From an uncultured Bacillota bacterium (GTDB lineage Bacteria; Bacillota; Clostridia; Peptostreptococcales; Anaerovoracaceae): 36,547 nt of DNA. Both the position numbers and the translations under genes were made by a program. The notes under the pieces were generated by a model that had not been told where the DNA came from, did no database searches, and saw nothing but the letters and a program-made list of their open reading frames with translations. Location of the stretch: positions 1 through 36,547 of the forward strand of contig CAUDEQ010000015.1 in the NCBI GenBank assembly GCA_958448635.1, given 5' to 3'. How positions within the stretch are numbered: position 1 is the first letter of the stretch; each line of letters opens with the position of its first letter. This document shows, piece by piece, positions 23,094 to 32,118 of the stretch.

Positions 23094-26000
23094 AATCGTA
23101 TTGATAGCATTATTTGCAGCAGTTTCATTTATCAGCTATGAGTTTGATTTATCATGGGCTGATACGGGAACCGAAACAGAGCAGAATATTATAGAAAATG
23201 CTGCAGATAACGTTGAAAAAGAAATGGAATTTCTTTTTATAGAGAGTATCGAACTGGAAAGTCCAGGGACTCAGAATATTGCTGTTGCATGGGATAAGGA
23301 TATGAGCAATATAACTGAATTTACACTGGTGTATTCTGACAGCAATGGTAAAACATACACTCTCAGGGAAAGTAATCGTACTGAAAAATCTGTGTTATTT
23401 ACTAAAGAGTTTTCTTCGTCAGAAACCGGCTCATATAAAATCATGGGAATGAAATATCTTATTGAGGATATTGAAGAAGAGCAATATCTGGATTTCAAGG
23501 ACATTGAAGTTAAGGCTGAGTTTTCCATTGTAGATGAACAGGATGATAAAGCAGCTGAAGCTTTGGAGGAGAATGTTGCTACAACTTCTACTGATACAGA
23601 GAGGACCACAACAGAGGTGACGGCTTTGCTTTCTACAGCAAATACGCGTGCAGCAGCAAGAAATGGAGGAAATGTAGTTGTTGTAATCGACCCTGGACAC
23701 GGAGGAAGTGATCCGGGAGCATGTAGAAACGGGCTCAGGGAAAAAGATTTGACACTGAAGATAAGCAAATATCTTAGAGATGAATTGAAAGAGTACAGCG
23801 GTGTAGATGTGTATATGACAAGGGATACCGATAAAGCTCTTGAGACATCTCCTAATACAGAATTAGAAAACAGAGTAAACTATGCTGCGAGCAGGAATGC
23901 AGACGTTCTTGTAAGTATACATATTAATGCAGGTGGAGGAAAAGGTGCCGAAGTATGGACTCCAAACGAAAATTATAACAGTGAAATATACAAAGAAGGT
24001 CAAAAAATATCACAGGATATTCTTAATGAGCTTGTAGCTCTGGGACTTACTAATCGAGGCGTGAAAGAAAGCTACTCAAAGGATAATACCACTTATCCCG
24101 ATGGTTCACTTGCTGACTATTACGGAATAATTAGAAGAAGTAAATTAGCTGGGTTTACAGGCATAATCGTAGAGCATGCCTTTATTGATAATGCCAGCGA
24201 TGCGGCTTTTTTAAAGTCTGAATCCAATCTTAAAAAGCTTGGAGTTGCTGATGCTACAGGGATAGCAGAGTATTTTGGACTATATAAAGAGGCGAATGTA
24301 AATTTCAACGAAGGCACATATTCTATCAATAGTATGTCGGAAAATGTGCGTCTATCAGTAGAAAATGGTAGCATGACAAATGGTACGGCTGTTAAGGTAA
24401 TAGACAAAACGACAGAAATTAATTCTTCGCAAAGATTTGAGATAATAAAGTCAGGCGGCTCAGAATATAAGATTTTGGCTGAACATTCAGGACGAGCCAT
24501 TACTGTGCAGGGGGCTTCAGCGGCCGAAGGTTTGTTTGTACAACAGACTGCATGGAAAGGAAATAATGCACAGAAATGGCAGATTATAGACCCGGAAGAC
24601 GGAAGCAACGGATATTATATTAAGTCATCACTTGGCACATATCTTACGATAAGCTCTGATGGAAAGTCTGTAGTTACGACAAATAAAGAAAATGCACATA
24701 AATGGACATTTGAGTATTCGGAATCAAGAACAGTTGCAGATGGTATTTATGGCATTGCAAACAAAACAAACAGCAGAATGATGTTGGATATTAGTGGTGC
24801 CAGCATGGCTGATGGTGGCAATGTTCAGATGTATACCGGCAATAGCACTTTGGCGCAGCAATTTGATATAAGGTATGCAGGAAATGGTTATTACAAAATC
24901 ACAACAGTACATTCTAATAAATCTTTTGATGTTGCAGGCGGATCAACCGAAACAGGAGCAAATATATGGCAATATTCAGTAAATGATACAGAAGCTCAAT
25001 TATGGAAATTCATTGATGCAGGAAATGGCTATTGTTATATTAGATCTAAGCTAGGAACTGCAATAGCTCCGATTTCAGCAACAATAAAAAACAGTACTGA
25101 TGTTGAAATGACATCGCTTACAGGAAGAGAAAATCAAAAATGGATGCTTGAGGATATGTCGAGAGCTATAAGTGATGGTAACTATCTTATATTGAGCGAT
25201 AAGGATACATTACGTGCAATGACCAATAAAAACAGCAATGTTCAAATCAATGTATATGAAAATATAGAAGAACAGAAGTACAATATTTCATACATATCAG
25301 AAGGCTATTACAAAATTACAAATAATAAAACAGGCAAAGTTCTTGAGGTTGCAGGGTCACGAAAAGATGTAGAAGCAAATCTAAGAGAAGGAATATGGAA
25401 TTCGGGCAATAACCAACTATGGAAAATTTTACATACAGGTAATAATAAGTACTGCATAAAATCAAAGCTGGGAACTTTCGTTGATGTTTCATCAGGCTCA
25501 ATGGCGGAAAATAATAATATATGGATGTATTCATATAATGGGACTGAAGCTCAAAAATGGGTTTTAGATTCATCAAGAACAAATCAACCTATGCAGCCTA
25601 TTGAAGATGGAACCTACGTATTAAGAAGTGCATTAAGAAGTGATCGTGTAATAGATATATCAGGAGGATCTTTGGTAGACTCAGCCAATGTACAGCTGTA
25701 TGGCGATAATAATAGTTCGGCACAACGATTTGAAGTTGTTTATGTCGGAAATGGATATTATAAGATAGTAAATGAAAAATCAGGTAAATCACTGGATGTG
25801 TCAGGCGGTTCTGCTAGGCCGGAAGCAAATCTATGGCAATATACATTGAACGGTACGGATGCACAGCTTTGGAAATTTATAGACGCAGGAAAAGGTTATT
25901 ATTACATTAAATCTTCTAAAGGAACTGTGATTGATGTTGCTTCCGGTGGACTGAAAAATGGCACAAATATTTGGATGTATACCCTTAATGGTACCGATGC

Positions 26001-26988
26001 ACAGAAGTGGAAACCTGCAAAAACAGAGTACAGTCCTATAGATGAGGGAACATACACATTTAAAAGCGGATTAAAATCTGATCGTGCGATAATGATTGGC
26101 AATGCGACTCCATTGAAAGGTGCAAATATACAACTGGGGCGTATGACTCATGATGCCAATCAAAAATTTAAAGTTGAGAAGATAGATGATCAATATGGAT
26201 ATTATAAAATAGAATTGGCAGACACTGGGTTGTATCTTGATGTGGAGAATGGCTCGGTATCATCAGGTGCCAATTTACAGCTTAATACGGCATCAGAATC
26301 TGCAGGACAGTTGTGGAAGTTTATTGATGCAGGAAATGGATATTATTATATAAAATCCAAGCTAGGAACAACCATAGATGTTACATCAGGAGATCCATCT
26401 ATTGGAACTAACATTCAACTTTATGCTATGAATGGCACAGAAGCACAGCAGTGGGCACTGGTGGGCAATGAATTAACACCTATTATAGGAGATGCAGATA
26501 TAACGTCATCAAGGTTGGCTGCATACTATGATTCGAAACATAAGAAATATCCATACAGTGGTAATAGTGATGCACCTGATATTAATGCATTTACTCGGAT
26601 ATATATAGAAGAGTGTAAAACAGAAGGTGTAAGGGCGGATGTTGCATTTTGTCAGGCAATGAAGGAGACTGGCTGGTTACAATTTGGCGGTGACGTTAAA
26701 GCGTCGCAATATAATTTCGCAGGATTAGGTGCAACAGGGAATGGGAATCCAGGCAACTCATTCAAAGATATAAGAACAGGGATAAGAGCTCATATACAAC
26801 ATTTAAAGGCATATGCATGTGAGGATGATTTAGTTAATGTATGTGTAGATACAAGATTTTCATATGTACAACGGGGAATAGCCCCATATGTAGAATGGCT
26901 TGGGCAGAAGGAAAATCCATGGGGAAAAGGATGGGCAACAGGCAAAAATTATGGTGTTAGCATAGTGGAGATGATAAAGGAGTTATAA
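23074..26988 (+). CDS. Secreted two-headed autolysin: amidase_3, five ricin-type beta-trefoils, glucosaminidase
   Basis: About 1304 residues. ATG 23074 is chosen because GGAGG (23061-23065) precedes it and a signal peptide follows (KKKVAKIVLIALFAAVSFIS). An Ig-like spacer leads to an N-acetylmuramoyl-L-alanine amidase (residues 200-405) with zinc ligands His209 (DPGHGG), Glu223 and His283 (SIHINA) and catalytic Glu367 (VEHAFIDN). Five ricin-type blocks follow at about 406-552, 553-696, 697-841, 842-986 and 987-1138. Each has three QxW-like repeats such as QLWKF and QKWML, fifteen in all. Residues 1139-1304 form a glucosaminidase domain with Glu1198 in MKETGW. It should cut both the peptide link and the glycan strand of peptidoglycan, with the trefoils binding wall sugars. 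Base composition is more AT-rich than the LCP gene it overlaps. Confidence 0.92.
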   Translation: MKKKVAKIVLIALFAAVSFISYEFDLSWADTGTETEQNIIENAADNVEKEMEFLFIESIELESPGTQNIAVAWDKDMSNITEFTLVYSDSNGKTYTLRESNRTEKSVLFTKEFSSSETGSYKIMGMKYLIEDIEEEQYLDFKDIEVKAEFSIVDEQDDKAAEALEENVATTSTDTERTTTEVTALLSTANTRAAARNGGNVVVVIDPGHGGSDPGACRNGLREKDLTLKISKYLRDELKEYSGVDVYMTRDTDKALETSPNTELENRVNYAASRNADVLVSIHINAGGGKGAEVWTPNENYNSEIYKEGQKISQDILNELVALGLTNRGVKESYSKDNTTYPDGSLADYYGIIRRSKLAGFTGIIVEHAFIDNASDAAFLKSESNLKKLGVADATGIAEYFGLYKEANVNFNEGTYSINSMSENVRLSVENGSMTNGTAVKVIDKTTEINSSQRFEIIKSGGSEYKILAEHSGRAITVQGASAAEGLFVQQTAWKGNNAQKWQIIDPEDGSNGYYIKSSLGTYLTISSDGKSVVTTNKENAHKWTFEYSESRTVADGIYGIANKTNSRMMLDISGASMADGGNVQMYTGNSTLAQQFDIRYAGNGYYKITTVHSNKSFDVAGGSTETGANIWQYSVNDTEAQLWKFIDAGNGYCYIRSKLGTAIAPISATIKNSTDVEMTSLTGRENQKWMLEDMSRAISDGNYLILSDKDTLRAMTNKNSNVQINVYENIEEQKYNISYISEGYYKITNNKTGKVLEVAGSRKDVEANLREGIWNSGNNQLWKILHTGNNKYCIKSKLGTFVDVSSGSMAENNNIWMYSYNGTEAQKWVLDSSRTNQPMQPIEDGTYVLRSALRSDRVIDISGGSLVDSANVQLYGDNNSSAQRFEVVYVGNGYYKIVNEKSGKSLDVSGGSARPEANLWQYTLNGTDAQLWKFIDAGKGYYYIKSSKGTVIDVASGGLKNGTNIWMYTLNGTDAQKWKPAKTEYSPIDEGTYTFKSGLKSDRAIMIGNATPLKGANIQLGRMTHDANQKFKVEKIDDQYGYYKIELADTGLYLDVENGSVSSGANLQLNTASESAGQLWKFIDAGNGYYYIKSKLGTTIDVTSGDPSIGTNIQLYAMNGTEAQQWALVGNELTPIIGDADITSSRLAAYYDSKHKKYPYSGNSDAPDINAFTRIYIEECKTEGVRADVAFCQAMKETGWLQFGGDVKASQYNFAGLGATGNGNPGNSFKDIRTGIRAHIQHLKAYACEDDLVNVCVDTRFSYVQRGIAPYVEWLGQKENPWGKGWATGKNYGVSIVEMIKEL

Positions 26989-27006
26989 TTTACATAATGT
27001 GTAATG

Positions 27007-27032
27007 AAACAGGGGCATTAAAGCCCCTGTTT
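27007..27032 (+). terminator. Intrinsic terminator of the LCP-autolysin operon
   Basis: AAACAGGGGC (27007-27016) and GCCCCTGTTT (27023-27032) form a perfect 10-bp stem with an ATTAAA loop; the 3' arm ends in TTT and CCTT follows. It lies 18 bp after the autolysin stop codon. Both strands could use it, but no minus-strand gene ends here. Confidence 0.85.
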
Positions 27033-27074
27033 CCTTGAAATCAACACATACATATGATATCATTAAACCATATG

Positions 27075-27104
27075 TTTACTTTGATTTAGAAAGCCGAATA
27101 TAAA
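27075..27104 (+). promoter_or_regulatory. Possible promoter of the second glycan locus
   Basis: TTTACT (27075-27080), an 18-bp spacer and TATAAA (27099-27104) would start transcription near 27111, leaving a leader of about 14 nt. A perfect palindrome ATGATATCAT (27053-27062) just upstream, with CATATG on both sides, could be an operator. The ribosome site before the ATG is weak (GGA at 27110-27112). Confidence 0.4.
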
Positions 27105-27124
27105 GAAACGGAATATATTATAAT

Positions 27125-28951
27125 ATGCGTTCAAAGATAATAAGAATAATAATATTGATAATAGTAGATGCAGCGATCATAGTGTTCAGCTCCATAATGC
27201 CTTTGGCATTGAGATTCGGAATATTCACTATGGACATGATGTATCTGAGATCAGCATTGGAATGCATCCCTGTGGATATTGCTATAGCTGTAGCAGTATT
27301 GGCTGCGTTTAAATTATATAATCGCGTGTGGTCTTATGCAGGGATTGATGAGATGATTTCTGTGTTCAAGGCATCCCTGGTGATAGAGGCGTTGTATGTG
27401 GCATACAGGGTGTTCTTTGCCGTTGCCATGCCGAGGAGTTTTTATGTATTTAACTGGATGTTCTTGTTCATACTCCTTGCAGGCTCTAGAGTATCCATAA
27501 GGCTTTTAAGGCAGTTTAAAAAACGGCATGAGAAAACAGAAGATACCAGAAACGTTATGGTTATCGGTGCAGGTGCGGCAGCCTCTCTTTTAATCAAAGA
27601 ACTTAAATACGGGCCGGGAAATGCAAAAATATCATGTATAATCGATGACAATCCGGCTAAGAAAGGTAAATATATTCATGGGCTTCCAATAGTTGGTGCC
27701 AGAGAGGATATTCCTCAAATGGCTGAAAAGTATGATATAGATGAAATAATAATAGCCATACCGTCAGCAAGTCCTGTGACCATAAGAGATATCCTTTCAA
27801 CATGTCAGGAAACGAATGCTAGGCTTAAAATTCTTCCTGCAATAGCTGCAAGCCTGACATCATCATTAAGCCAGTCGGTGCGTGATGTGAATTACGAGGA
27901 TTTGCTTGGGAGGGATACAGTTATAATAGAGAATCCTGAATTGGCAGGGTTCGTAGCAGGGAAAACCATAATGGTAACCGGCGGCGGAGGAACCATAGGA
28001 TCAGAGCTATGCAGGCAGATAGTAGCGAATAAGCCTGGGAAGTTGCTGATTGTGGATATCTATGAAAACGGTGCATATGAGCTTCAAATGGAGCTTAAGA
28101 GATATTATCCGGAAGCAGATATTAAAGTTTTGATCGGATCTGTCAGGGATTATGACAGGATGGAAAGAATATTCAGCGAGTACAAGCCTGATTATGTATA
28201 TCATGCTGCTGCTCATAAGCATGTACCGTTGATGGAGGGATCTCCCAATGAAGCAGTAAAGAACAACTGTAAGGGTACATTGAATATGGCCAAGCTTTCT
28301 GATAAATCCGGAGTCAAGCGATTCATACTCATATCTACAGATAAGGCTGTAAGGCCGACCAATGTGATGGGAGCAACTAAACGTATCTGTGAGATGATAG
28401 TTCAGACATATAATAAGATGTCAGATACGGAATTCGTCGCTGTAAGATTTGGTAATGTGCTGGGCAGCAACGGCTCTGTCATACCGTTATTTTTAAAACA
28501 AATAGAATCTGGAGGACCTGTAACGCTTACCCATAGAGAAATAACCAGATATTTTATGACGATACCTGAGGCCGTATCACTAGTATTAAAGGCAGGGCTT
28601 ATGGCAAAGGGCGGTGAGATCTTTGTGTTGGATATGGGACAGCCTGTCAAGATATACGATCTGGCTGTAAATCTCATAAAGATGAAAGGATATGTTCCGG
28701 GGAAGGATATACAGATAGAAATCGTAGGCCTTCGACCGGGTGAAAAGCTCTACGAAGAGCTTCTTATGGCCGAGGAAGGGCTGCAAAGCACTTCCAATGA
28801 GCTTATATTTGTCGGTAAACCTATAGATATAAATCAGAGAGAATTTCTCGAAAAGCTGGATGATCTCATCGCAAAAGCTGAGAATAACAGCAATAGGATA
28901 AAGAAAGAAATAGAAATGGTGTGCGATACGTATACCATCACTAATAACTGA
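27125..28951 (+). CDS. Membrane-bound UDP-GlcNAc 4,6-dehydratase family protein (PglF/CapD/WbpM-like)
   Basis: A 608-residue protein with about four N-terminal helices (residues 1-115), a first Rossmann-like domain (IGAGAAAS near residue 145) and an extended-SDR dehydratase domain from about 279 (VTGGGGTIGSELC). The active-site block STDKAVRPTNVMGATKR (about residues 404-420) has Met instead of the usual Tyr, the hallmark of this dehydratase group. Members turn UDP-GlcNAc into a 4-keto-6-deoxy intermediate at the membrane. The neighbouring aminotransferase and phosphoglycosyl transferase make a UDP-4-amino-sugar for the first sugar of a lipid-linked glycan plausible. The ATG is the first in the frame and lies behind a possible promoter, although its ribosome site is weak. 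Confidence 0.9.
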   Translation: MRSKIIRIIILIIVDAAIIVFSSIMPLALRFGIFTMDMMYLRSALECIPVDIAIAVAVLAAFKLYNRVWSYAGIDEMISVFKASLVIEALYVAYRVFFAVAMPRSFYVFNWMFLFILLAGSRVSIRLLRQFKKRHEKTEDTRNVMVIGAGAAASLLIKELKYGPGNAKISCIIDDNPAKKGKYIHGLPIVGAREDIPQMAEKYDIDEIIIAIPSASPVTIRDILSTCQETNARLKILPAIAASLTSSLSQSVRDVNYEDLLGRDTVIIENPELAGFVAGKTIMVTGGGGTIGSELCRQIVANKPGKLLIVDIYENGAYELQMELKRYYPEADIKVLIGSVRDYDRMERIFSEYKPDYVYHAAAHKHVPLMEGSPNEAVKNNCKGTLNMAKLSDKSGVKRFILISTDKAVRPTNVMGATKRICEMIVQTYNKMSDTEFVAVRFGNVLGSNGSVIPLFLKQIESGGPVTLTHREITRYFMTIPEAVSLVLKAGLMAKGGEIFVLDMGQPVKIYDLAVNLIKMKGYVPGKDIQIEIVGLRPGEKLYEELLMAEEGLQSTSNELIFVGKPIDINQREFLEKLDDLIAKAENNSNRIKKEIEMVCDTYTITNN

Positions 28952-28962
28952 TAAGGAGAAAA

Positions 28963-30174
28963 ATGATGAATATACCGTTTTCGCCTCCTGATTTATCTCA
29001 GTCAGAGATCAATGCTGTAGTAGATGTTCTTGAATCAGGATGGATAACGACAGGCCCCAAGACAAAAGAATTTGAACGACAGATATCAGAATATATAGGA
29101 ACTGAAAAAACTGCTTGTCTCAGTTCTGCTACGGCATCGATGGAGATGACACTTAGATTGCTGGGGATAGGGGAAGGGGACGAAGTCATCGTTCCGGCGT
29201 ATACGTATACTGCCAGTTGTAGTGTCATATGTCATGTGGGGGCTGTGCCGGTGATGGTTGATATACAACCGGGAAAACCTTTTATCGACTATGGTCTTCT
29301 CGATGATGTGATAAGCGATAAGACGAAAGCGATAATTGCTGTAGATCTGGCCGGGATCATATGCGACTATGAAAAGATATATGAGATCATCGAAAGGCAT
29401 AAGGAAAAGTTTACTGCGAATGTAGCAAATCCAATACAGCAAACACTTGGCCGAATAGCTGTGATAGCCGATTCATCCCATGGATTTGGAGCTGTGAGAA
29501 ATGGAATGAAATCAGGCATGCATGCCGACTTCAGCTGTTTTTCATTTCATGCGGTGAAGAATCTCACTACTGCTGAGGGTGGGGCTGTAACCTGGAAAAA
29601 TATAGATGGAATAGATAACGAACTTATATATAATGAGTACATGAACTTATCGCTTCATGGTCAGACGAAGGATGCTCTCAACAAGACGAAGGCGGGATCA
29701 TGGGAGTACGATATAATTTCTCCTGCGTATAAATGCAATATGACTGATATACAGGCCGCCATAGGTCTGGAGCAAATGAAACGATATGATGACATGCTGA
29801 AAAGACGCCATGAGATTATAGCTGCTTATGACAAGGCGTTTGAAGATATGCCTTTGGAAAGACTGCCTCATTTCGGTGAAGACCATCGTTCCAGCGGGCA
29901 TCTGTACTTTATCAGACCAATGGGTATATCAGAAGATATAAGAAATGAGATAATAATTAAATTGGCGGAGAAAGGGATATCGTCAAATGTCCATTACAAG
30001 CCGCTACCAATGCTTACTGCATATAAAAATCTAGGTTTTAATATACAGGATTATCCACATTCATATAATTATTACAAGAATGAGATAACGTTGCCATTAT
30101 ACAGCAAGTTAACTGATGAGCAAGTCAAGTATGTTATAAATGGCGTTAAAGACATTATGAGGGTATTTAAATAG
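28963..30174 (+). CDS. DegT/DnrJ/EryC1/StrS family sugar aminotransferase
   Basis: A 403-residue PLP enzyme. It opens IPFSPPDLSQSEINAV, contains SGWITTGP, PAYTYTAS and DSSHGFGA, and has the Schiff-base lysine in HAVKNLTTAEGG (about Lys199). The family transfers an amino group from glutamate to a keto-sugar nucleotide. Next to the dehydratase it most likely aminates C4 of the 4-keto product, as PglE does. The WbpE step of the 2,3-diamino-glucuronate route also needs such an enzyme, but I judge the opening and the HG-TKDA segment to be closer to C4 aminotransferases. Either ATG of the ATGATG at 28963 could be used; AAGGAG lies upstream. Confident on family, less so on position of amination. Confidence 0.88.
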   Translation: MMNIPFSPPDLSQSEINAVVDVLESGWITTGPKTKEFERQISEYIGTEKTACLSSATASMEMTLRLLGIGEGDEVIVPAYTYTASCSVICHVGAVPVMVDIQPGKPFIDYGLLDDVISDKTKAIIAVDLAGIICDYEKIYEIIERHKEKFTANVANPIQQTLGRIAVIADSSHGFGAVRNGMKSGMHADFSCFSFHAVKNLTTAEGGAVTWKNIDGIDNELIYNEYMNLSLHGQTKDALNKTKAGSWEYDIISPAYKCNMTDIQAAIGLEQMKRYDDMLKRRHEIIAAYDKAFEDMPLERLPHFGEDHRSSGHLYFIRPMGISEDIRNEIIIKLAEKGISSNVHYKPLPMLTAYKNLGFNIQDYPHSYNYYKNEITLPLYSKLTDEQVKYVINGVKDIMRVFK

Positions 30175-30176
30175 AT

Positions 30177-30872
30177 ATGCTAATACCATGGGATAAATTG
30201 CCTGATGAAATGAAAAGTGATAAGGTCAGAGAATATTACACTGTGCTTGAAGGGAAAAAAATAAGCATAGTCGTAAAACGTGCATTTGATGTAGTAGTGT
30301 CGTTGATTATGCTTCTGCTGTTATCTTGGTTGTTTGCAATCTTGGCAATCATGATAAAGATTGACTCTAAGGGACCTGTTTTTTTTAGGCAGATACGAGT
30401 AACAACAGGTAACCGAGATTTCAGGATATTCAAGTTCCGCACCATGGTAAATAATGCGGATAGGATGGGCAGTCTTGTGACTACAGGAAACGATATGAGG
30501 ATAACTCGTGTCGGCGCAAAAATAAGAAAGTGCCGGCTCGATGAGATACCGCAGCTCATAAATGTGCTGAAAGGCGATATGACATTTGTGGGAACAAGAC
30601 CCGAAGTGAGAAAATATGTTGACGGCTATACCGATGAAATGATGGCAACGCTGTTGATGCCGGCAGGCATAACATCTCTGGCGAGCATATGCTACAAGGA
30701 TGAAGACGACATAATCGATGAGTATACGGCAAAAGGCATGTCGGTGGATGAAGCATACGTCAATGAAGTTCTGCCGGGCAAGATGAAGTACAATCTTGAA
30801 TATATAAATCGCTTTAGTTTTTTTTACGATATCAAGCTGATGGTGAAAACTGCCGTCAGTGTGCTTAGATGA
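30177..30872 (+). CDS. Sugar-phosphate transferase initiating lipid-linked glycan synthesis (PglC-type phosphoglycosyl transferase)
   Basis: A 231-residue monotopic membrane enzyme. The single helix (about residues 40-62, VVSLIMLLLLSWLFAILAIMI) is followed by FRQIRVT, FKFRTMVNNAD, the catalytic Asp-Glu in RLDEIPQLINVLKGDMTFVGTRPE, and a C-terminal region shared by small PglC/WcaJ-domain enzymes. It moves a sugar-1-phosphate from a UDP-sugar to undecaprenyl phosphate, the first membrane step. The preferred donor here is probably the amino-sugar nucleotide made by the two preceding genes. The ATG lies two bases after the aminotransferase stop, so coupled translation is likely. The Leu/Ile-rich start and length match the small family. 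Confidence 0.9.
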   Translation: MLIPWDKLPDEMKSDKVREYYTVLEGKKISIVVKRAFDVVVSLIMLLLLSWLFAILAIMIKIDSKGPVFFRQIRVTTGNRDFRIFKFRTMVNNADRMGSLVTTGNDMRITRVGAKIRKCRLDEIPQLINVLKGDMTFVGTRPEVRKYVDGYTDEMMATLLMPAGITSLASICYKDEDDIIDEYTAKGMSVDEAYVNEVLPGKMKYNLEYINRFSFFYDIKLMVKTAVSVLR

Positions 30873-30885
30873 AAGGTATATACGG

Positions 30886-32115
30886 ATGAATATACTGCTG
30901 ATAAATCACTATGCGGGATCGCCTGAAATGGGTATGGAGTTCAGGCCATATTACTTTGCGAGAGAATGGATAAAAATGGGACACAGGGTGGATATAATCG
31001 CTGCTGATTATTCACATCTGCGTCGTGTGAATCCCAATGTACAGAAAGACTTTCAGGAGGATATCATAGAAGGGCTACGTTATCACTGGATCAAGACGGG
31101 AGAATACGAAGGCAACGGTGCAAAACGAGCTCTGACGATGGCGAGATTCGTATCTAAGTTATGGATGAATACCGGCAGGATCATAAGAGAGATGGATCCT
31201 GATGTGGTGATATGCTCGTCCACATATCCGCTTGATACTTACGTAGGGCAGAGGATAAGAAGGAAATCAAAGAAAAAAGTAAAGCTGATACATGAAGTGC
31301 ACGATATGTGGCCTGCTACCCTGATAGAAATAGGAGGAATGTCGAAGAAAAACCCGTTTGTCATAGCGATGCAGATAGGTGAGAACAGTGCATATAAGCA
31401 TTCTGATAAAGTGGTGTCGCTGTTGCCAAATGCCGAGGCTTATATGAGGGAGCACGGATTGGCAGAGGGGAAATTCAAGTGTATACCAAACGGCATAGTG
31501 CTTGAGGAATGGGAGAATCCAGATGAAATCCCAGTTGAGCACAGTAGGACATTTGACCGGTTGAAAAGTGAAGGAAAGTTTATCGTGGGATACTTTGGAG
31601 GACACGCTTTATCAAACGCATTAGATTCGATAATTGATACTGCCGAAGCTATTACAGATAAAGATATACATTTCGTGCTGGTTGGCGACGGGGTCGAGAA
31701 GAAAAGGCTGATTGAGCGTGCCAAGGATATGGGATTGGAAAACGTGACATTCTTGCCGCCTATAAGTAAAAGGAGTATACCTAACTTATGTAGTAGATTC
31801 GACTGTGCTATTTTATGTGGAAACGAGTCTCCTTTATATAGATTTGGGATAAGCCCAAATAAACTGTTTGATATAATGGCATCTGGTAAACCGGGGATAT
31901 GTGCTATTGGAGTAAAAAGCTATTTATCCGAGTATGGTTGTGGCTTTGATGTGAAAAATAATGATATTTCGACCATATGCGAATTGTTGGGGATGATAAA
32001 AGAATATACTCCTGATGAAGTGAAAAAAATCTCAGCAATAGGGCGTGAAGCAAGTAAAGAAAGATTTAATTATGAAAACTTGGCGCATGAGTTTCTAAAT
32101 ATATTGGAGGTATGA
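30886..32115 (+). CDS. Glycosyltransferase family 4 (WbuB-like)
   Basis: About 409 residues. ATG 30886 (MNILLINHYAG) is preferred over an in-frame GTG at 30859 because AAAGG lies nine bases upstream and the protein starts exactly at the family's first strand. It is a GT-B enzyme: HYAGSPEMGMEFRPYYFA resembles WbuB-type transferases, HEVHDMWPAT lies mid-protein, and VGYFGGHALSNALD and the acceptor-donor region RFDCAILCGNESPLYRFG follow. It probably adds the second sugar of the repeat unit at the inner membrane face. The last third of the gene (from about 31780) becomes visibly AT-richer than its first part, suggesting a recombination joint. Sugar specificity is unknown. Confidence 0.85.
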   Translation: MNILLINHYAGSPEMGMEFRPYYFAREWIKMGHRVDIIAADYSHLRRVNPNVQKDFQEDIIEGLRYHWIKTGEYEGNGAKRALTMARFVSKLWMNTGRIIREMDPDVVICSSTYPLDTYVGQRIRRKSKKKVKLIHEVHDMWPATLIEIGGMSKKNPFVIAMQIGENSAYKHSDKVVSLLPNAEAYMREHGLAEGKFKCIPNGIVLEEWENPDEIPVEHSRTFDRLKSEGKFIVGYFGGHALSNALDSIIDTAEAITDKDIHFVLVGDGVEKKRLIERAKDMGLENVTFLPPISKRSIPNLCSRFDCAILCGNESPLYRFGISPNKLFDIMASGKPGICAIGVKSYLSEYGCGFDVKNNDISTICELLGMIKEYTPDEVKKISAIGREASKERFNYENLAHEFLNILEV

Positions 32116-32118
32116 GAA

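Noticed and set aside
27113..27124. TATAAT directly before the ATG at 27125 as a promoter
   Set aside because: A start seven bases downstream would fall inside the coding sequence, and no -35 box lies 17 bp upstream.
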